From Synergistaceae bacterium (lineage in GTDB: Bacteria; Synergistota; Synergistia; Synergistales; Aminobacteriaceae), in contig JAFSKE010000043.1 in the NCBI GenBank assembly GCA_017449135.1, forward strand, positions 1 to 34,119: DNA of 34,119 nt, in the 5' to 3' direction. Shown one piece after another: positions 16,172-24,317 of the stretch. The position numbers were made by a program, and so were the translations under genes. The notes beneath the pieces were generated by a model. That model searched no databases, was not told where the DNA came from, and saw nothing but the letters and a program-made list of their open reading frames with translations. Positions within the stretch are counted from its first letter, which is position 1, and each line of letters starts with the position of its first letter.

Positions 16172-16762
16172 TTACACCCAACGCCACTCAGGTTTTTCTC
16201 CCAAACCCAACCGCCTGATTAAATACACTCCCCTTGCTTTATTATGACGGCTTGAGGAACTGTACCAGACTAAAAGAGTTCCACGCTGTTTGTTTAATAC
16301 TAATTTTATCACGCTTTTATCGACTATAGGCCAATACCAGGCTAAAATCATTTCGTTGCTTGCTAAATTCGGACGTTTCTTTTGAAATTTTATCAGGTTA
16401 TGTCTCTCTTGAGGTAATGCCTGAATCTGCTTCAACGGTTTCTGTGTCTTGATTTTTTTATTCAGCGAAAATTTTTGTACGTTTATATCATGTTTTGAAT
16501 ATTTCTTGATTTTATATTTCTTTGTCCGAACAGAATTATTTAACATGAATTTTACGTTTTTAGCAGTACATTCAATTTCGCCGTTAAAGTCAAAAGGTTT
16601 TGAAACTGAGATTTTTAACTCCGGCTTAAAATGAGTAACTTCGACCGAACTTTTTAATTTATGTGTTTCGGGTAAATCCAAATTAAAATCGTCAATTCTG
16701 AAAACCTTTACACTGCCTGTAACCTGACGAGCTAAAAAATTTCTGACACCTTCAAAAGCCAT
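16172..16762 (-). CDS. Basic protein of unknown function
   Basis: A 196-residue protein I do not recognise. The N-terminal third (FEGVRNFLARQ, VKVFRIDDFNLDLPETHKL, ELKISVSKPFDFNGEIECT) looks beta-rich. The middle is Lys-rich and probably flexible. The C-terminal third (EMILAWYWPIVDKSVIKLVL, RGTLLVWYSSSSRHNKARGVYLI) appears to be a compact domain ending in Trp-Arg-Trp-Val. There is no signal peptide or membrane helix. It starts 6 nt after the upstream gene stops and lies 35 nt before the S1 gene, so it belongs to the same operon. Genuine coding is supported by context and clean start spacing. Confidence 0.7.
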   Translation of the reverse strand: MAFEGVRNFLARQVTGSVKVFRIDDFNLDLPETHKLKSSVEVTHFKPELKISVSKPFDFNGEIECTAKNVKFMLNNSVRTKKYKIKKYSKHDINVQKFSLNKKIKTQKPLKQIQALPQERHNLIKFQKKRPNLASNEMILAWYWPIVDKSVIKLVLNKQRGTLLVWYSSSSRHNKARGVYLIRRLGLGEKPEWRWV

Positions 16763-16768
16763 GATTAA

Positions 16769-17323
16769 TTATTTTGCTCCCGTAGCAAGAAAGTTTAACG
16801 CCTTCTGAAGCCTCGTAAAAGGTTCAAGAACATTCATTGTCTGCGAAGCCTCAGTGAGTATATCGCCGACCTGCTGGACTTCATCAGGACGTGTGTTATC
16901 AGGAAATTCAGCCCTCAAAGGATTGCCGTTCATTGAAACTTGAATTAAAAACACTGCCGGCTCTGCTGTTGTCTCAATATGTCCCGCAGAATCCAAAGGA
17001 ACATGGGGAGATTCTTCAAGCAAAACAGTTTTAATTTTCGTTCTGAGTTTTAACGGCGTTAAAATATCTTTATCATTGCAAATCCATAATTGAGGCTCAA
17101 GCTCCATTGAGTCGATCAGACTTTCAAGAATTAATTTTTCCTTCGCATATTTCCCGAAAGAATCGCCGTATAAAATTCTTGCGAGATGTTCAGGCCTTAA
17201 CGGATCTGTTCTCGAAAAATCTAACGGAAAACCTTTTACATCTGTGATAAGAGTTCCGCCCCTTATCTGAATTTCAGAACCTTCAACGATGATATAACCA
17301 AGCGAATTATTTTGTGATGCCAT
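16769..17323 (-). CDS. Conserved-looking protein of unknown function
   Basis: A 184-residue acidic, soluble protein that appears to head the minus-strand operon ending with larC. AAGGAG upstream of the ATG strongly supports the start. The sequence contains a beta-rich N-terminus (LGYIIVEGSEIQIRGGTLI), LRPEHLARILYGDSFGKYAKEKL, and an alpha-helical C-terminus (VGDILTEASQTMNVLEPF). No known family is evident. Its upstream region is occupied by the left end of the TnpB element, so the native promoter may have been changed by the insertion. Confidence 0.7.
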   Translation of the reverse strand: MASQNNSLGYIIVEGSEIQIRGGTLITDVKGFPLDFSRTDPLRPEHLARILYGDSFGKYAKEKLILESLIDSMELEPQLWICNDKDILTPLKLRTKIKTVLLEESPHVPLDSAGHIETTAEPAVFLIQVSMNGNPLRAEFPDNTRPDEVQQVGDILTEASQTMNVLEPFTRLQKALNFLATGAK

Positions 17324-17381
17324 AAATTTTTATTCTCCTTTTTATGTTTTGTGTTTTATATTTTTATCATGATTCGCAAGA

Positions 17382-17395
17382 AGACGCCCACGTCT
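17382..17395 (+). repeat. Left-end hairpin of the TnpB element
   Basis: A perfect 5-bp stem AGACG/CGTCT with loop CCCA lies about 70 nt upstream of tnpB. Its position and size fit the subterminal hairpin recognised by TnpA in IS200/IS605 elements. Confidence 0.5.
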
Positions 17396-17424
17396 ATTAA
17401 GTGAGAGATGAATTGCGTTTTTAT

Positions 17425-17450
17425 GTATAATAACATAGTATAATAACATA
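17425..17450 (+). repeat. Tandem 13-bp repeat with -10-like boxes
   Basis: Two exact, directly adjacent copies of GTATAATAACATA (17425-17437 and 17438-17450) lie just upstream of tnpB. Each contains TATAAT, so together they may be a duplicated tnpB -10 element. No good -35 box is seen. Confidence 0.6.
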
Positions 17451-17462
17451 CGATGAAAGAAA

Positions 17463-18749
17463 ATGACGGAAGAAAAAAGACTTGCGAAAAATAACAGGAT
17501 TCGTGAAAAAGGTAAAGAGACTCGGCTGAGAAGGCAGAGTCAAATTTGCAGAGTCTTTCGAGTAAAAATAGATTTTTCACACCTCAATGAATTTGAAAAA
17601 ACACAACTGAAAATGATTTTTGTTGAAGCTAAATGGCTGTATAACGATGTACTAACGTTTTCAAATTCTAACGAAATTAATGAATATGATTACAAAATAA
17701 CAACGGTTCATGGATTGGACAAGGATAAACAGCCCGTAATCCGTGAGCTTGAATATTTGAGTTCACAAATGAAGCAGTCAGTAATTCAAGGCATAAAACA
17801 CAACATAAAATCTCTTTCAGTAATGAAAAAACACGGTCGAAAAATCGGAAGTCTGAAATACAAGTCAAATTACGAATCAATAAATCTTCAGCAATACGGG
17901 AATACTTATAAATTCTGTGATAAAAAACATGTAAAGATTCAGGGAATAAAACGTCCGATAAAAATTGAAGGAGCAGAGCAGTTTTTTGACATATCGGGAA
18001 TTGAATTTGCAAACGCAAAATTGTTAAATCTCCCTGACGGTTATTACGTTGCAGTTACAACATTTCAACATAAGGGAGGTGGAACGAAAAAATACAAACC
18101 TGAAATCGGAATAGACATGGGAATAAAAACCTCAATAACAACATCAGAAGGAAAGAAAATAAAAGTATTTGTTGGAGAAACGAAACGCCTTAAAAAAATT
18201 CAACGTCGGATAGCGAAGAGAAAAAAGGGTTCCAGCAACAGATATAAAATGCGAAAATTATTGAGGAAAGAATATCAGAAACTTGACAACAGAAAAAAAG
18301 ATAAAGCCAACAAAATTGTGAATGAATTACTCAAGCATGAGAAAGTTTACATGCAGGACGAAAATTTAAGCGGCTGGCAAAAGGGATTTTTTGGAAAAAC
18401 AGTACAGCATTCAGCATTAGGAATTGTAAAAGCAAAATTAATTAAACACGAGAGAGTTGTAGTTTTGCCGAAAAATATAGCTACAACAAAAACCTGTCCT
18501 AAGTGCGGAAAAATCAATAAAGACATTACACTTTCAGACAGGATCTTTGAATGTCAGTGCGGTTACAAAGAAGACAGAGACATTCACGCAGCTAAAAATA
18601 TGATTCTGTTGTCAAAAAATACCTGTGGAACGCAGGGAATTTTTTACCCAAACGCCTTTGGAGAGGACGTAAGACGGGAACATAAACAAAAATGTTGCAA
18701 CGCTGACCTCGATGAATTAGGAAGCCCCAACTCCTATGAGCGGGGGTAG
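17463..18749 (+). CDS. tnpB: TnpB RNA-guided nuclease (OrfB)
   Basis: A 428-residue TnpB, the compact RNA-guided DNA endonuclease ancestral to Cas12. The N-terminal domain includes QICRVFRVKIDF and FVEAKWLYNDVL. The RuvC-like nuclease has the expected acidic residues: D218 in GIDMG, E300 in MQDENL and D371/D373 in EDRDIHAAKN. The zinc finger has CPKC at 345-348 and CQC at 364-366, the latter shorter than the usual CxxC. All key residues are present, so it may be active. The C-terminal tail is encoded by the element's right end, where the omega RNA scaffold normally lies. The ATG at 17463 has only a weak GAAAG upstream. Confidence 0.95.
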   Translation: MTEEKRLAKNNRIREKGKETRLRRQSQICRVFRVKIDFSHLNEFEKTQLKMIFVEAKWLYNDVLTFSNSNEINEYDYKITTVHGLDKDKQPVIRELEYLSSQMKQSVIQGIKHNIKSLSVMKKHGRKIGSLKYKSNYESINLQQYGNTYKFCDKKHVKIQGIKRPIKIEGAEQFFDISGIEFANAKLLNLPDGYYVAVTTFQHKGGGTKKYKPEIGIDMGIKTSITTSEGKKIKVFVGETKRLKKIQRRIAKRKKGSSNRYKMRKLLRKEYQKLDNRKKDKANKIVNELLKHEKVYMQDENLSGWQKGFFGKTVQHSALGIVKAKLIKHERVVVLPKNIATTKTCPKCGKINKDITLSDRIFECQCGYKEDRDIHAAKNMILLSKNTCGTQGIFYPNAFGEDVRREHKQKCCNADLDELGSPNSYERG

Positions 18750-18756
18750 TTCATAT
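18600..18756 (+). ncRNA. Putative omega RNA (guide scaffold) of TnpB
   Basis: TnpB systems make a guide RNA from the 3' end of tnpB and the element's right end. Here the terminal 150 nt include a hairpin with CCCC/GGGG and CTC/GAG pairings around loop CTAT. The guide would be the flanking DNA beginning near 18757. The 5' limit is arbitrary and the RNA is inferred from family knowledge. Confidence 0.35.
18725..18745 (+). repeat. Right-end hairpin of the TnpB element
   Basis: CCCC, AA, CTC, loop CTAT, GAG, C, GGGG form an interrupted stem overlapping the last codons of tnpB. This is the typical place for the IS200/IS605 right-end hairpin and the 3' part of the omega RNA scaffold. Confidence 0.55.
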
Positions 18757-18778
18757 CGTAAAAAATTTAGCTTAACTC

Positions 18779-18807
18779 TTGCGAAAAATTTAATGTTAGG
18801 ATAAAAT
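18779..18807 (+). promoter_or_regulatory. tRNA-Gly promoter
   Basis: TTGCGA (18779-18784) and TAAAAT (18802-18807) are separated by exactly 17 nt. Transcription would start near 18814, a few nucleotides before the mature tRNA. The distance and boxes fit a sigma-A promoter for the tRNA and possibly the downstream cluster. Confidence 0.65.
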
Positions 18808-18817
18808 TCTTGACCAT

Positions 18818-18892
18818 GCGGATGTAGTTCAACGGTAGAGCGTCAGCTTCCCAAGCTGAATGTTGCGGGTTCAAATCCCGTCGTCCGCTCCA
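18818..18892 (+). tRNA. tRNA-Gly (anticodon CCC)
   Basis: A 75-nt cloverleaf with acceptor stem GCGGATG/CGTCCGC (one G-U pair). The anticodon stem TCAGC/GCTGA encloses loop TTCCCAA with CCC at positions 34-36. The T arm is GCGGG-TTCAAAT-CCCGT. Discriminator T is followed by an encoded CCA (18890-18892). It decodes GGG. It lies 62 nt downstream of the TnpB element and 34 nt upstream of the DUF2156 gene. Confidence 0.96.
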
Positions 18893-18926
18893 GTTTTTCT
18901 TTGGAAGTGTATTGTAAAAAAAGTAA

Positions 18927-19868
18927 ATGACTACTTCAAAACTTGATTTTCAAAATATTAATTTCAACATGAAAACCATGATTGACGATTATACTTTTAA
19001 GTACGGCGAAAATTCCTGTCAACATTCTTTTGTCTCCTCGTTTCTTTTATATGACAAATACGGCGACATGTTCTGCGAAAAAAATGATTTTCTCTACACT
19101 CTGCGTTCAAAAAGGGGAAATCAAAACGAAAGAGTTTATTTATACCCTCTCGGAGATTATGAAAATTCCGACGGCTTAATAAATGCTCTCGAAAATATTT
19201 TTGATGATGCTCATTCACATAACTGCAAAGTCAAATTTGAAACTCTCACCGAACATGCTAAAAACACTGTACTAAAATTATTTCCTGATAAATTCATTGT
19301 TGAACCCAGCAGGGATTATGCCGAATACGTCTACAAAGTCGAAAAATTATCAACCTTAAAGGGCGGCGAACTGGCGAGAAAACGTCAATACTTGAACAGA
19401 TTTTTGAAGGAATACAACGGCAGATTTCGCACCGAGAAAATCAAACCCGAATACTTTGCTGATATATTAAAATTTCAACAGGAATGGCTTGAAAACAAAA
19501 ATTCAATCGACACAGACCCGACACATCAGGCTTATCTCGAAATTGAAAACAAAGAGATTTACGAGGCTTTCAGATATTTTAACGAACTCGAAATCTCGGG
19601 AATAGTTTTATTTATTGATGACGTTGTAAAAGGATATTTTTTCGGGTGTCCTCTTTCCGAAAACTGTTACACCGACATTGTTAATAAAGCTGACAGAAAC
19701 ATAACGGGAATTTATGGCTTTTTAGTCGGAGAATTTTTAAGAAACTGTTGTGCTGATTATCTTTATATAAACAGACAGGAAGATTTAGGCGTTGCAGGTT
19801 TAAGAAAGATAAAGACGGAATTTAAGCCTGATTTCCTGATTGATAAATTTATTCTGGCGGAGGTTTAG
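18927..19868 (+). CDS. DUF2156 (lysyl-PG synthase C-terminal-like) protein
   Basis: A 313-residue soluble protein resembling DUF2156, the GNAT-like domain found at the C-terminus of phosphatidylglycerol lysyltransferases (MprF). Recognisable features are the N-terminal FKYGENSCQHSFVSSFLLYDKYGDMF, the central SRDYAEYVYKVEKLSTLKGGELARKRQYLNRFLKEY, and the C-terminal VNKADRNITGIYGFLVGEF with LYINRQEDLGVAGLRKIKTEFKPDF. Stand-alone members may transfer an aminoacyl group from aminoacyl-tRNA, which is intriguing beside a tRNA-Gly, but the acceptor is unknown. The ribosome binding site is weak. The next gene starts 2 nt after its stop. Confidence 0.85.
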   Translation: MTTSKLDFQNINFNMKTMIDDYTFKYGENSCQHSFVSSFLLYDKYGDMFCEKNDFLYTLRSKRGNQNERVYLYPLGDYENSDGLINALENIFDDAHSHNCKVKFETLTEHAKNTVLKLFPDKFIVEPSRDYAEYVYKVEKLSTLKGGELARKRQYLNRFLKEYNGRFRTEKIKPEYFADILKFQQEWLENKNSIDTDPTHQAYLEIENKEIYEAFRYFNELEISGIVLFIDDVVKGYFFGCPLSENCYTDIVNKADRNITGIYGFLVGEFLRNCCADYLYINRQEDLGVAGLRKIKTEFKPDFLIDKFILAEV

Positions 19869-19870
19869 AA

Positions 19871-21667
19871 GTGAATAAAATAGAAGCTAATATATCGCTG
19901 TTCATAATAACATTTTTTGTAGCTGTTCAATATATATTTCTTGCCGGAGTGCCAGAGGATTTATCACACTTTGCGTTTTTATGTATTACAAATTTAATCG
20001 GCTTTGTAATGATATTTGCGTTTTTCTTCGGGGAACTCTTCAGGCTTGATGTCAGACAGATTTTTCAAAGTGCTATACTATCATCGGAATTAATAGGATT
20101 TAATTTATTTATGCTTATGGGATTAAGAGATGTAGATCCCGCCATAACATCAGCAGTTTTATCATCATATTTTGTATTTGTTTTATTGCTTGATGCCATA
20201 CTAAAACGTAAATTCCCAAATAAATTAAGCATTATAAGCGTTTTGACAGTATTAACAGGGCTTTTGTTAATGACAAACGCAGATATAAAGGGTCTCTTTA
20301 ATATAGGAATTTTGTATCTCTTAATCGCTGATGTTTTTTTCGCTATTTATGTAATCAATGTCGGCAGTTATGCTAAATCCTCAAACCCTTCAATTTTAGC
20401 TATGGGACAAATGTTTTTCTGTTTCGTGTTTTCTTTGATTTTATGGGGAGGCGAGGCTGTTTTAACGGGTATAAAATTCTCATTGCCTACGAATAAAGAT
20501 TTCTGGGTCGGAGTTATTTACATAAGTTTCTTTATTAGAGGACTTTATGCGATTATTCAAATTTATGCTCAAAGATACGTCAGTCCGTTAAATACGTCAT
20601 TGATATTTTCGTCAGAAATTGTAATGACAATGATTATATCGCCTTTAATATCAAAAATTTTCGATACTGCTACGGACTCTGTAACACCTTTAAGGATTGC
20701 GGGAAGTATTTTTATCGTTCTTGGACTTTTAATTATGGAACCGGGCTTTTTCAAGAGCATTAAAAACCTTATCACGCCTCATGAAATGAAACTTAAACAA
20801 AAACACCCGATTAAGACAAGCAAAAAAATTTTTCTCATCGTCTCAATAGCTTTCATTTATGCTTTAGTTGATATTCCTGTTGTTATGACTGACTTTTTGC
20901 CCAATTACGCAGGAATTAAAAATGCTATGCCGTTTATAACAGGATTATTTTTCGGATTTTATGGCGTTATGGGCTGTTGTTTAGGGACTGTGATTTCGTC
21001 AATCGCAATGTCCGAACCTTTAAGCGATATTTTATGGGAATGCTGGTGCGTTATGGCTACGGGGTTTTGTATGTTCTACGGCTGGCATTATCTCTCTCGT
21101 TCTCATAGTATAACTTTTAAGAAGCCTGAACATTATATCCGATATTTTTTATTGCTGATTGCTGCGTCAATTTTATGTGTAAAACCTGATTACATGCTCT
21201 CTTACTTTGCAACGGGAATTTTAATCGGTCTGCCTGCAAATATTTTATTCGGAAGTTTGTTATATGTTGAACCTATTTTGCCGAGCTGGTGCGACATCAA
21301 ATATGATGCTGAATTTGAACTAAATCAGGGCACTGAAAATCTTGATAACGTCAATGAAATTTTAGAGGCTGCCGCAGAAATTAAACACATCGACTTAAAA
21401 CGGATTTTTGAAACTCAAAGCTGTCTCGAAGAGTTATCAATCAGGATTTTTCATGCCATTCCCGACACTAAAATTAAAGTCAGCGTTATATATTCAAATG
21501 CTATCTCTATGAGATTTGAATACAAAGGTGTAAAATATAATCCCTTTAAGATTAACAAGAATGAGGGAGTTCTTGACATCGTAAGCCTGAAAATAATTAA
21601 GCACAGAGCGTTGAGAGCTTCATTTTTCTATATCGAAGGGGAAAATAAAATACATGTTGTCCTATAG
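19871..21667 (+). CDS. EamA-like transporter with second membrane module and GHKL-like tail
   Basis: A 598-residue composite protein. Residues 1-300 contain about ten membrane helices in two EamA-type (DMT) repeats, such as DPAITSAVLSSYFVFVLLLDAILKRKFPNKLSIISVLTVLTGLLL and SPLNTSLIFSSEIVMTMIISPLI. Residues 320-480 form a second membrane module with a GFYGVMGCCLGTVISSIAM loop, like MASE or ECF substrate-binding domains. Residues 497-598 are soluble and resemble the anti-sigma/GHKL ATPase fold, with an N-box-like ETQSCLEELSIRIFHAI. The N-box Asn and the D-x-G box are not evident, so ATP binding is doubtful. GTG at 19871 is the start, 2 nt after the DUF2156 stop. Confidence 0.75.
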   Translation: MNKIEANISLFIITFFVAVQYIFLAGVPEDLSHFAFLCITNLIGFVMIFAFFFGELFRLDVRQIFQSAILSSELIGFNLFMLMGLRDVDPAITSAVLSSYFVFVLLLDAILKRKFPNKLSIISVLTVLTGLLLMTNADIKGLFNIGILYLLIADVFFAIYVINVGSYAKSSNPSILAMGQMFFCFVFSLILWGGEAVLTGIKFSLPTNKDFWVGVIYISFFIRGLYAIIQIYAQRYVSPLNTSLIFSSEIVMTMIISPLISKIFDTATDSVTPLRIAGSIFIVLGLLIMEPGFFKSIKNLITPHEMKLKQKHPIKTSKKIFLIVSIAFIYALVDIPVVMTDFLPNYAGIKNAMPFITGLFFGFYGVMGCCLGTVISSIAMSEPLSDILWECWCVMATGFCMFYGWHYLSRSHSITFKKPEHYIRYFLLLIAASILCVKPDYMLSYFATGILIGLPANILFGSLLYVEPILPSWCDIKYDAEFELNQGTENLDNVNEILEAAAEIKHIDLKRIFETQSCLEELSIRIFHAIPDTKIKVSVIYSNAISMRFEYKGVKYNPFKINKNEGVLDIVSLKIIKHRALRASFFYIEGENKIHVVL

Positions 21668-21688
21668 AAAGGGGAATTTTTAGTTATT

Positions 21689-22189
21689 ATGTCTGTTTTG
21701 AAAGATTTATTAAGTCCTGAAGATTGTGCAAAATGCCAGTTCTGCTGCTCGTTCAGAAGATGCAGTCTTTGGGAAAGTCCGGTGTTTTTGCCTGAAGAAA
21801 TCGAAAAATTAAAGGCAAATTATCCCGACGTGAAATTCAAGAAAATCAACAATAACGGCTGCGAAGGCTATATGATTGACGTTGACGATCAATATAAGAC
21901 CGATGACAGCGAAGAAGAAGTTTTCTGTGCTTTCAACAAAGGCAAGGGCTGTATCATGAGCAAAGAAGATAAATCGTTTGAATGCTCTGCATGGCCTTTC
22001 AGAGTTATGAAAAAAGACGGCAAAAATGTTATCGGTTTATGCAAGGATTGCAGAGTCTTCGCTAAAATCGACATGGACAGAATTAAATCATTACTTGACA
22101 GCGGACTTGCAAAGCAGCTCTATGATTATGCAGCGAAAAATCCCGTAGTCATAAGAGATTACAGAGAAAATTATAAGGTAGTGTCATGA
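21689..22189 (+). CDS. YkgJ-type cysteine-cluster protein
   Basis: A 166-residue cytosolic protein with clustered cysteines near the N-terminus: C13-x2-C16-x2-C19-C20-x4-C25. A second group follows (FCAFNKGKGCIM, FECSAWPF, LCKDC). This pattern is typical of the YkgJ/UPF0153 group thought to bind zinc or an iron-sulfur cluster. AAAGGGGAA lies 12-13 nt before the ATG. The stop overlaps the start of the SpoIIE gene (ATGA), so the two are translationally coupled, which suggests a redox- or metal-linked partner for the phosphatase. No catalytic activity can be assigned. Confidence 0.85.
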   Translation: MSVLKDLLSPEDCAKCQFCCSFRRCSLWESPVFLPEEIEKLKANYPDVKFKKINNNGCEGYMIDVDDQYKTDDSEEEVFCAFNKGKGCIMSKEDKSFECSAWPFRVMKKDGKNVIGLCKDCRVFAKIDMDRIKSLLDSGLAKQLYDYAAKNPVVIRDYRENYKVVS

Positions 22190-24222
22190 TTAAAAGAAAT
22201 CCTATCAGAAGAAAAGTTCAGAATATGGTGCTTACAATTTCGATAGTTGCGTTAATCTTAACGTCTGCAATCGGAATTTTAAGCATGTTGAGAATCAGGA
22301 ATGACAGCGAGAATGCTCTTACAAAACAAATGGAGCAAAACCTCCGCAACATCACTACAAACAAGGCAGATCTCGCAGAATCAGAACTTGGGAAATTCTC
22401 CGCATACACAAAAAATTTCGCCGATTCTATTCACGAAATGTATTCAACTCCCGAAAAATTCGTTAAGAGTTATGTACCTGTTCCTGATGCGAAGTATGCC
22501 GGTATCTTAGCAATCAGCCGTTCACTAAAAGACAATACCATAAACGTAAAAGATATAGATTTTGAAGTTAATTTACTTGGAAATCTTGAACAGTTATGGA
22601 AACCTTTAATGACTGCACAAAAAGATGTAATCACTACAATTTATTTCGGAACTGAAACGGGCTTATTAGTCGCATATGACAGACAATCGGATTTGAATGC
22701 TGATAACGGCAACGAAGTTTTTTACGATCACCTGAAATCTGAATGGTACACAAAAGCTAAATCATTAGGACATGTCTGCTTCACTGATATTTATAATGAC
22801 ATCTACGACAGAGGATTAACGATAACTTGTGCAGCTCCTGTCTATGACGATAATAATAAATTTATCGGTGCAATGGGAATGGATATTTTAATCTCTGATT
22901 TATACCGTGCTATTGTCGAAATTGATTTGGGCGATGATAAGGCTTCTTATGCGTTTTTAGTCGATAATAAAGGAAATATTATTGACAACGAAAACGCTTC
23001 CGACAAAACAAACAGTTTATCAAGTGAAAAAGGGATAAATGCTGAAGTTGTGAATAGAATCTTATCGGGACAGACTGATGTATCGCTGACTGATGACAGA
23101 ATTTATTATGCCTATACGCCTATCGAGAGCAACGGCTGGAAATTTTGTGTCAGAATGCCTGAAAGCGTGATTTTAGCCCCTGTTCGTTCGGTTCAGAGAA
23201 ATATAATTTTCATGATGTCTCTGTTCCTTGCTGCCTTCATATTAATAACCATAATTGTTACTGTAGCTACACGAAAATTCTCGAAGGATTTAACTAACCC
23301 GATTATTTCGTTAAGTCATGATGTCGAGGAAATTTCGGGCGGAAATCTTGATTACAGAGCAAAAATTTATGACAATGACGAAATCGGCGACCTTGCTAAG
23401 AGTTTTAATGCTATGGCTGTATCGCTCAAAGACTACATCAACAATCTTGCTTCGATAACTGCTGAAAAAGAAAGAATCAGCACTGAGTTAAACGTTGCTA
23501 CACAAATTCAGGCCGATATGCTACCGAGAATTTTCCCTGCATTCCCTGAAAGAAAAGAATTTGACATCTATGCTTCAATGAATCCTGCAAAAGAAGTCGG
23601 AGGAGATTTTTATGATTTCTTCTTCATTGACGATAAACATTTAGCTTTAGTCATGGCCGACGTTTCGGGAAAAGGAGTTCCGGCGGCGTTATTCATGGTA
23701 ATTTCAAAAACTCTTATTAAAACACGTGCATTAATGGGCGGTACACCTTCGGAAATTTTATACGATGTCAATAATCAGTTATGTGAAGGTAATGACGCAG
23801 GTTTATTCGTTACTGTATGGCTTGGAATTTTAGATATTGAGACGGGGAAAATCACCGCAGCAAACGCAGGACATGAGTATCCGGCTTTGAAACGTGTTGA
23901 TAATACTTCGTTTGAACTTCTGAAAGATAAACATACTCCCGCCGTTGCAACCATTGAGGAAATAAGATTCAAAAATTACGAAATCGAATTAAATCCCGGC
24001 GATGTGTTATTTATTTATACTGACGGTGTCGCAGAGGCTACAAACTCATCTGAAGAACTTTACGGAACTGACAGAATGATTAAAGACCTCAATAAATATA
24101 CTGACTCAAAAATTGACGAACTTTTAATCAACATGAAAAAAGAAGTTGACAAATTTACCGGCGATGCTCCTCAATTTGACGATATTACAATGCTGGGCTT
24201 GAGGTATTTCGGGACAAATTAA
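22186..24222 (+). CDS. dCache-HAMP-SpoIIE (PP2C) serine phosphatase
   Basis: A 678-residue membrane signalling protein. It has a first membrane helix at about 13-35 and an extracytoplasmic sensor of about 300 residues with dCache-like phrases (EWYTKAKSLGHVCFTDIYND, GLTITCAAPVYDDNNKFIGAMGMDI, GWKFCVRMP). A second helix (338-361), a HAMP linker (LTNPIISLSHDVEEISGGNLDYRA) and a coiled segment follow. The SpoIIE-type PP2C domain contains EVGGDFYDFF, VMADVSGKGVPAALFM, TAANAGHEYPAL, YTDGVAEA and DDITML, with the metal-binding Asp residues intact. Such RsbU/P-like phosphatases usually dephosphorylate STAS anti-anti-sigma proteins. None is encoded here, so the target is unknown. Confidence 0.93.
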   Translation: MIKRNPIRRKVQNMVLTISIVALILTSAIGILSMLRIRNDSENALTKQMEQNLRNITTNKADLAESELGKFSAYTKNFADSIHEMYSTPEKFVKSYVPVPDAKYAGILAISRSLKDNTINVKDIDFEVNLLGNLEQLWKPLMTAQKDVITTIYFGTETGLLVAYDRQSDLNADNGNEVFYDHLKSEWYTKAKSLGHVCFTDIYNDIYDRGLTITCAAPVYDDNNKFIGAMGMDILISDLYRAIVEIDLGDDKASYAFLVDNKGNIIDNENASDKTNSLSSEKGINAEVVNRILSGQTDVSLTDDRIYYAYTPIESNGWKFCVRMPESVILAPVRSVQRNIIFMMSLFLAAFILITIIVTVATRKFSKDLTNPIISLSHDVEEISGGNLDYRAKIYDNDEIGDLAKSFNAMAVSLKDYINNLASITAEKERISTELNVATQIQADMLPRIFPAFPERKEFDIYASMNPAKEVGGDFYDFFFIDDKHLALVMADVSGKGVPAALFMVISKTLIKTRALMGGTPSEILYDVNNQLCEGNDAGLFVTVWLGILDIETGKITAANAGHEYPALKRVDNTSFELLKDKHTPAVATIEEIRFKNYEIELNPGDVLFIYTDGVAEATNSSEELYGTDRMIKDLNKYTDSKIDELLINMKKEVDKFTGDAPQFDDITMLGLRYFGTN

Positions 24223-24240
24223 AACATTTTCGTGAGCTTT

Positions 24241-24249
24241 TGTTATAAT
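24241..24249 (+). promoter_or_regulatory. Extended -10 promoter of secG
   Basis: TGTTATAAT (TG 24241-24242, TATAAT 24244-24249) lies about 70 nt upstream of secG, in the 95-nt gap after the SpoIIE phosphatase gene. It has the same form as the cheY promoter and no clear -35, as expected for an extended -10 type. Confidence 0.6.
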
Positions 24250-24317
24250 ATTAACAAAGAGAAATTATTTTGTTCGTTTTTTGTAAAACAGGTTAAACAG
24301 GAAGGAAAGTTTTATTA

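Larger units (their letters stand above)
17375..18756 (+). mobile_element. IS200/IS605-type element carrying only tnpB
   Basis: A solitary tnpB gene is flanked by subterminal imperfect palindromes, as in IS200/IS605 elements. On the left is AGACG-CCCA-CGTCT (17382-17395). On the right is CCCC-AA-CTC-loop-GAG-C-GGGG (18725-18745), followed by GGTAGTTCA. There are no long inverted repeats and no visible target duplication, consistent with single-strand peel-and-paste transposition. No tnpA is present, so it would need a transposase supplied in trans. Exact ends are estimated, since cleavage sites cannot be read without an empty site. Confidence 0.65.
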
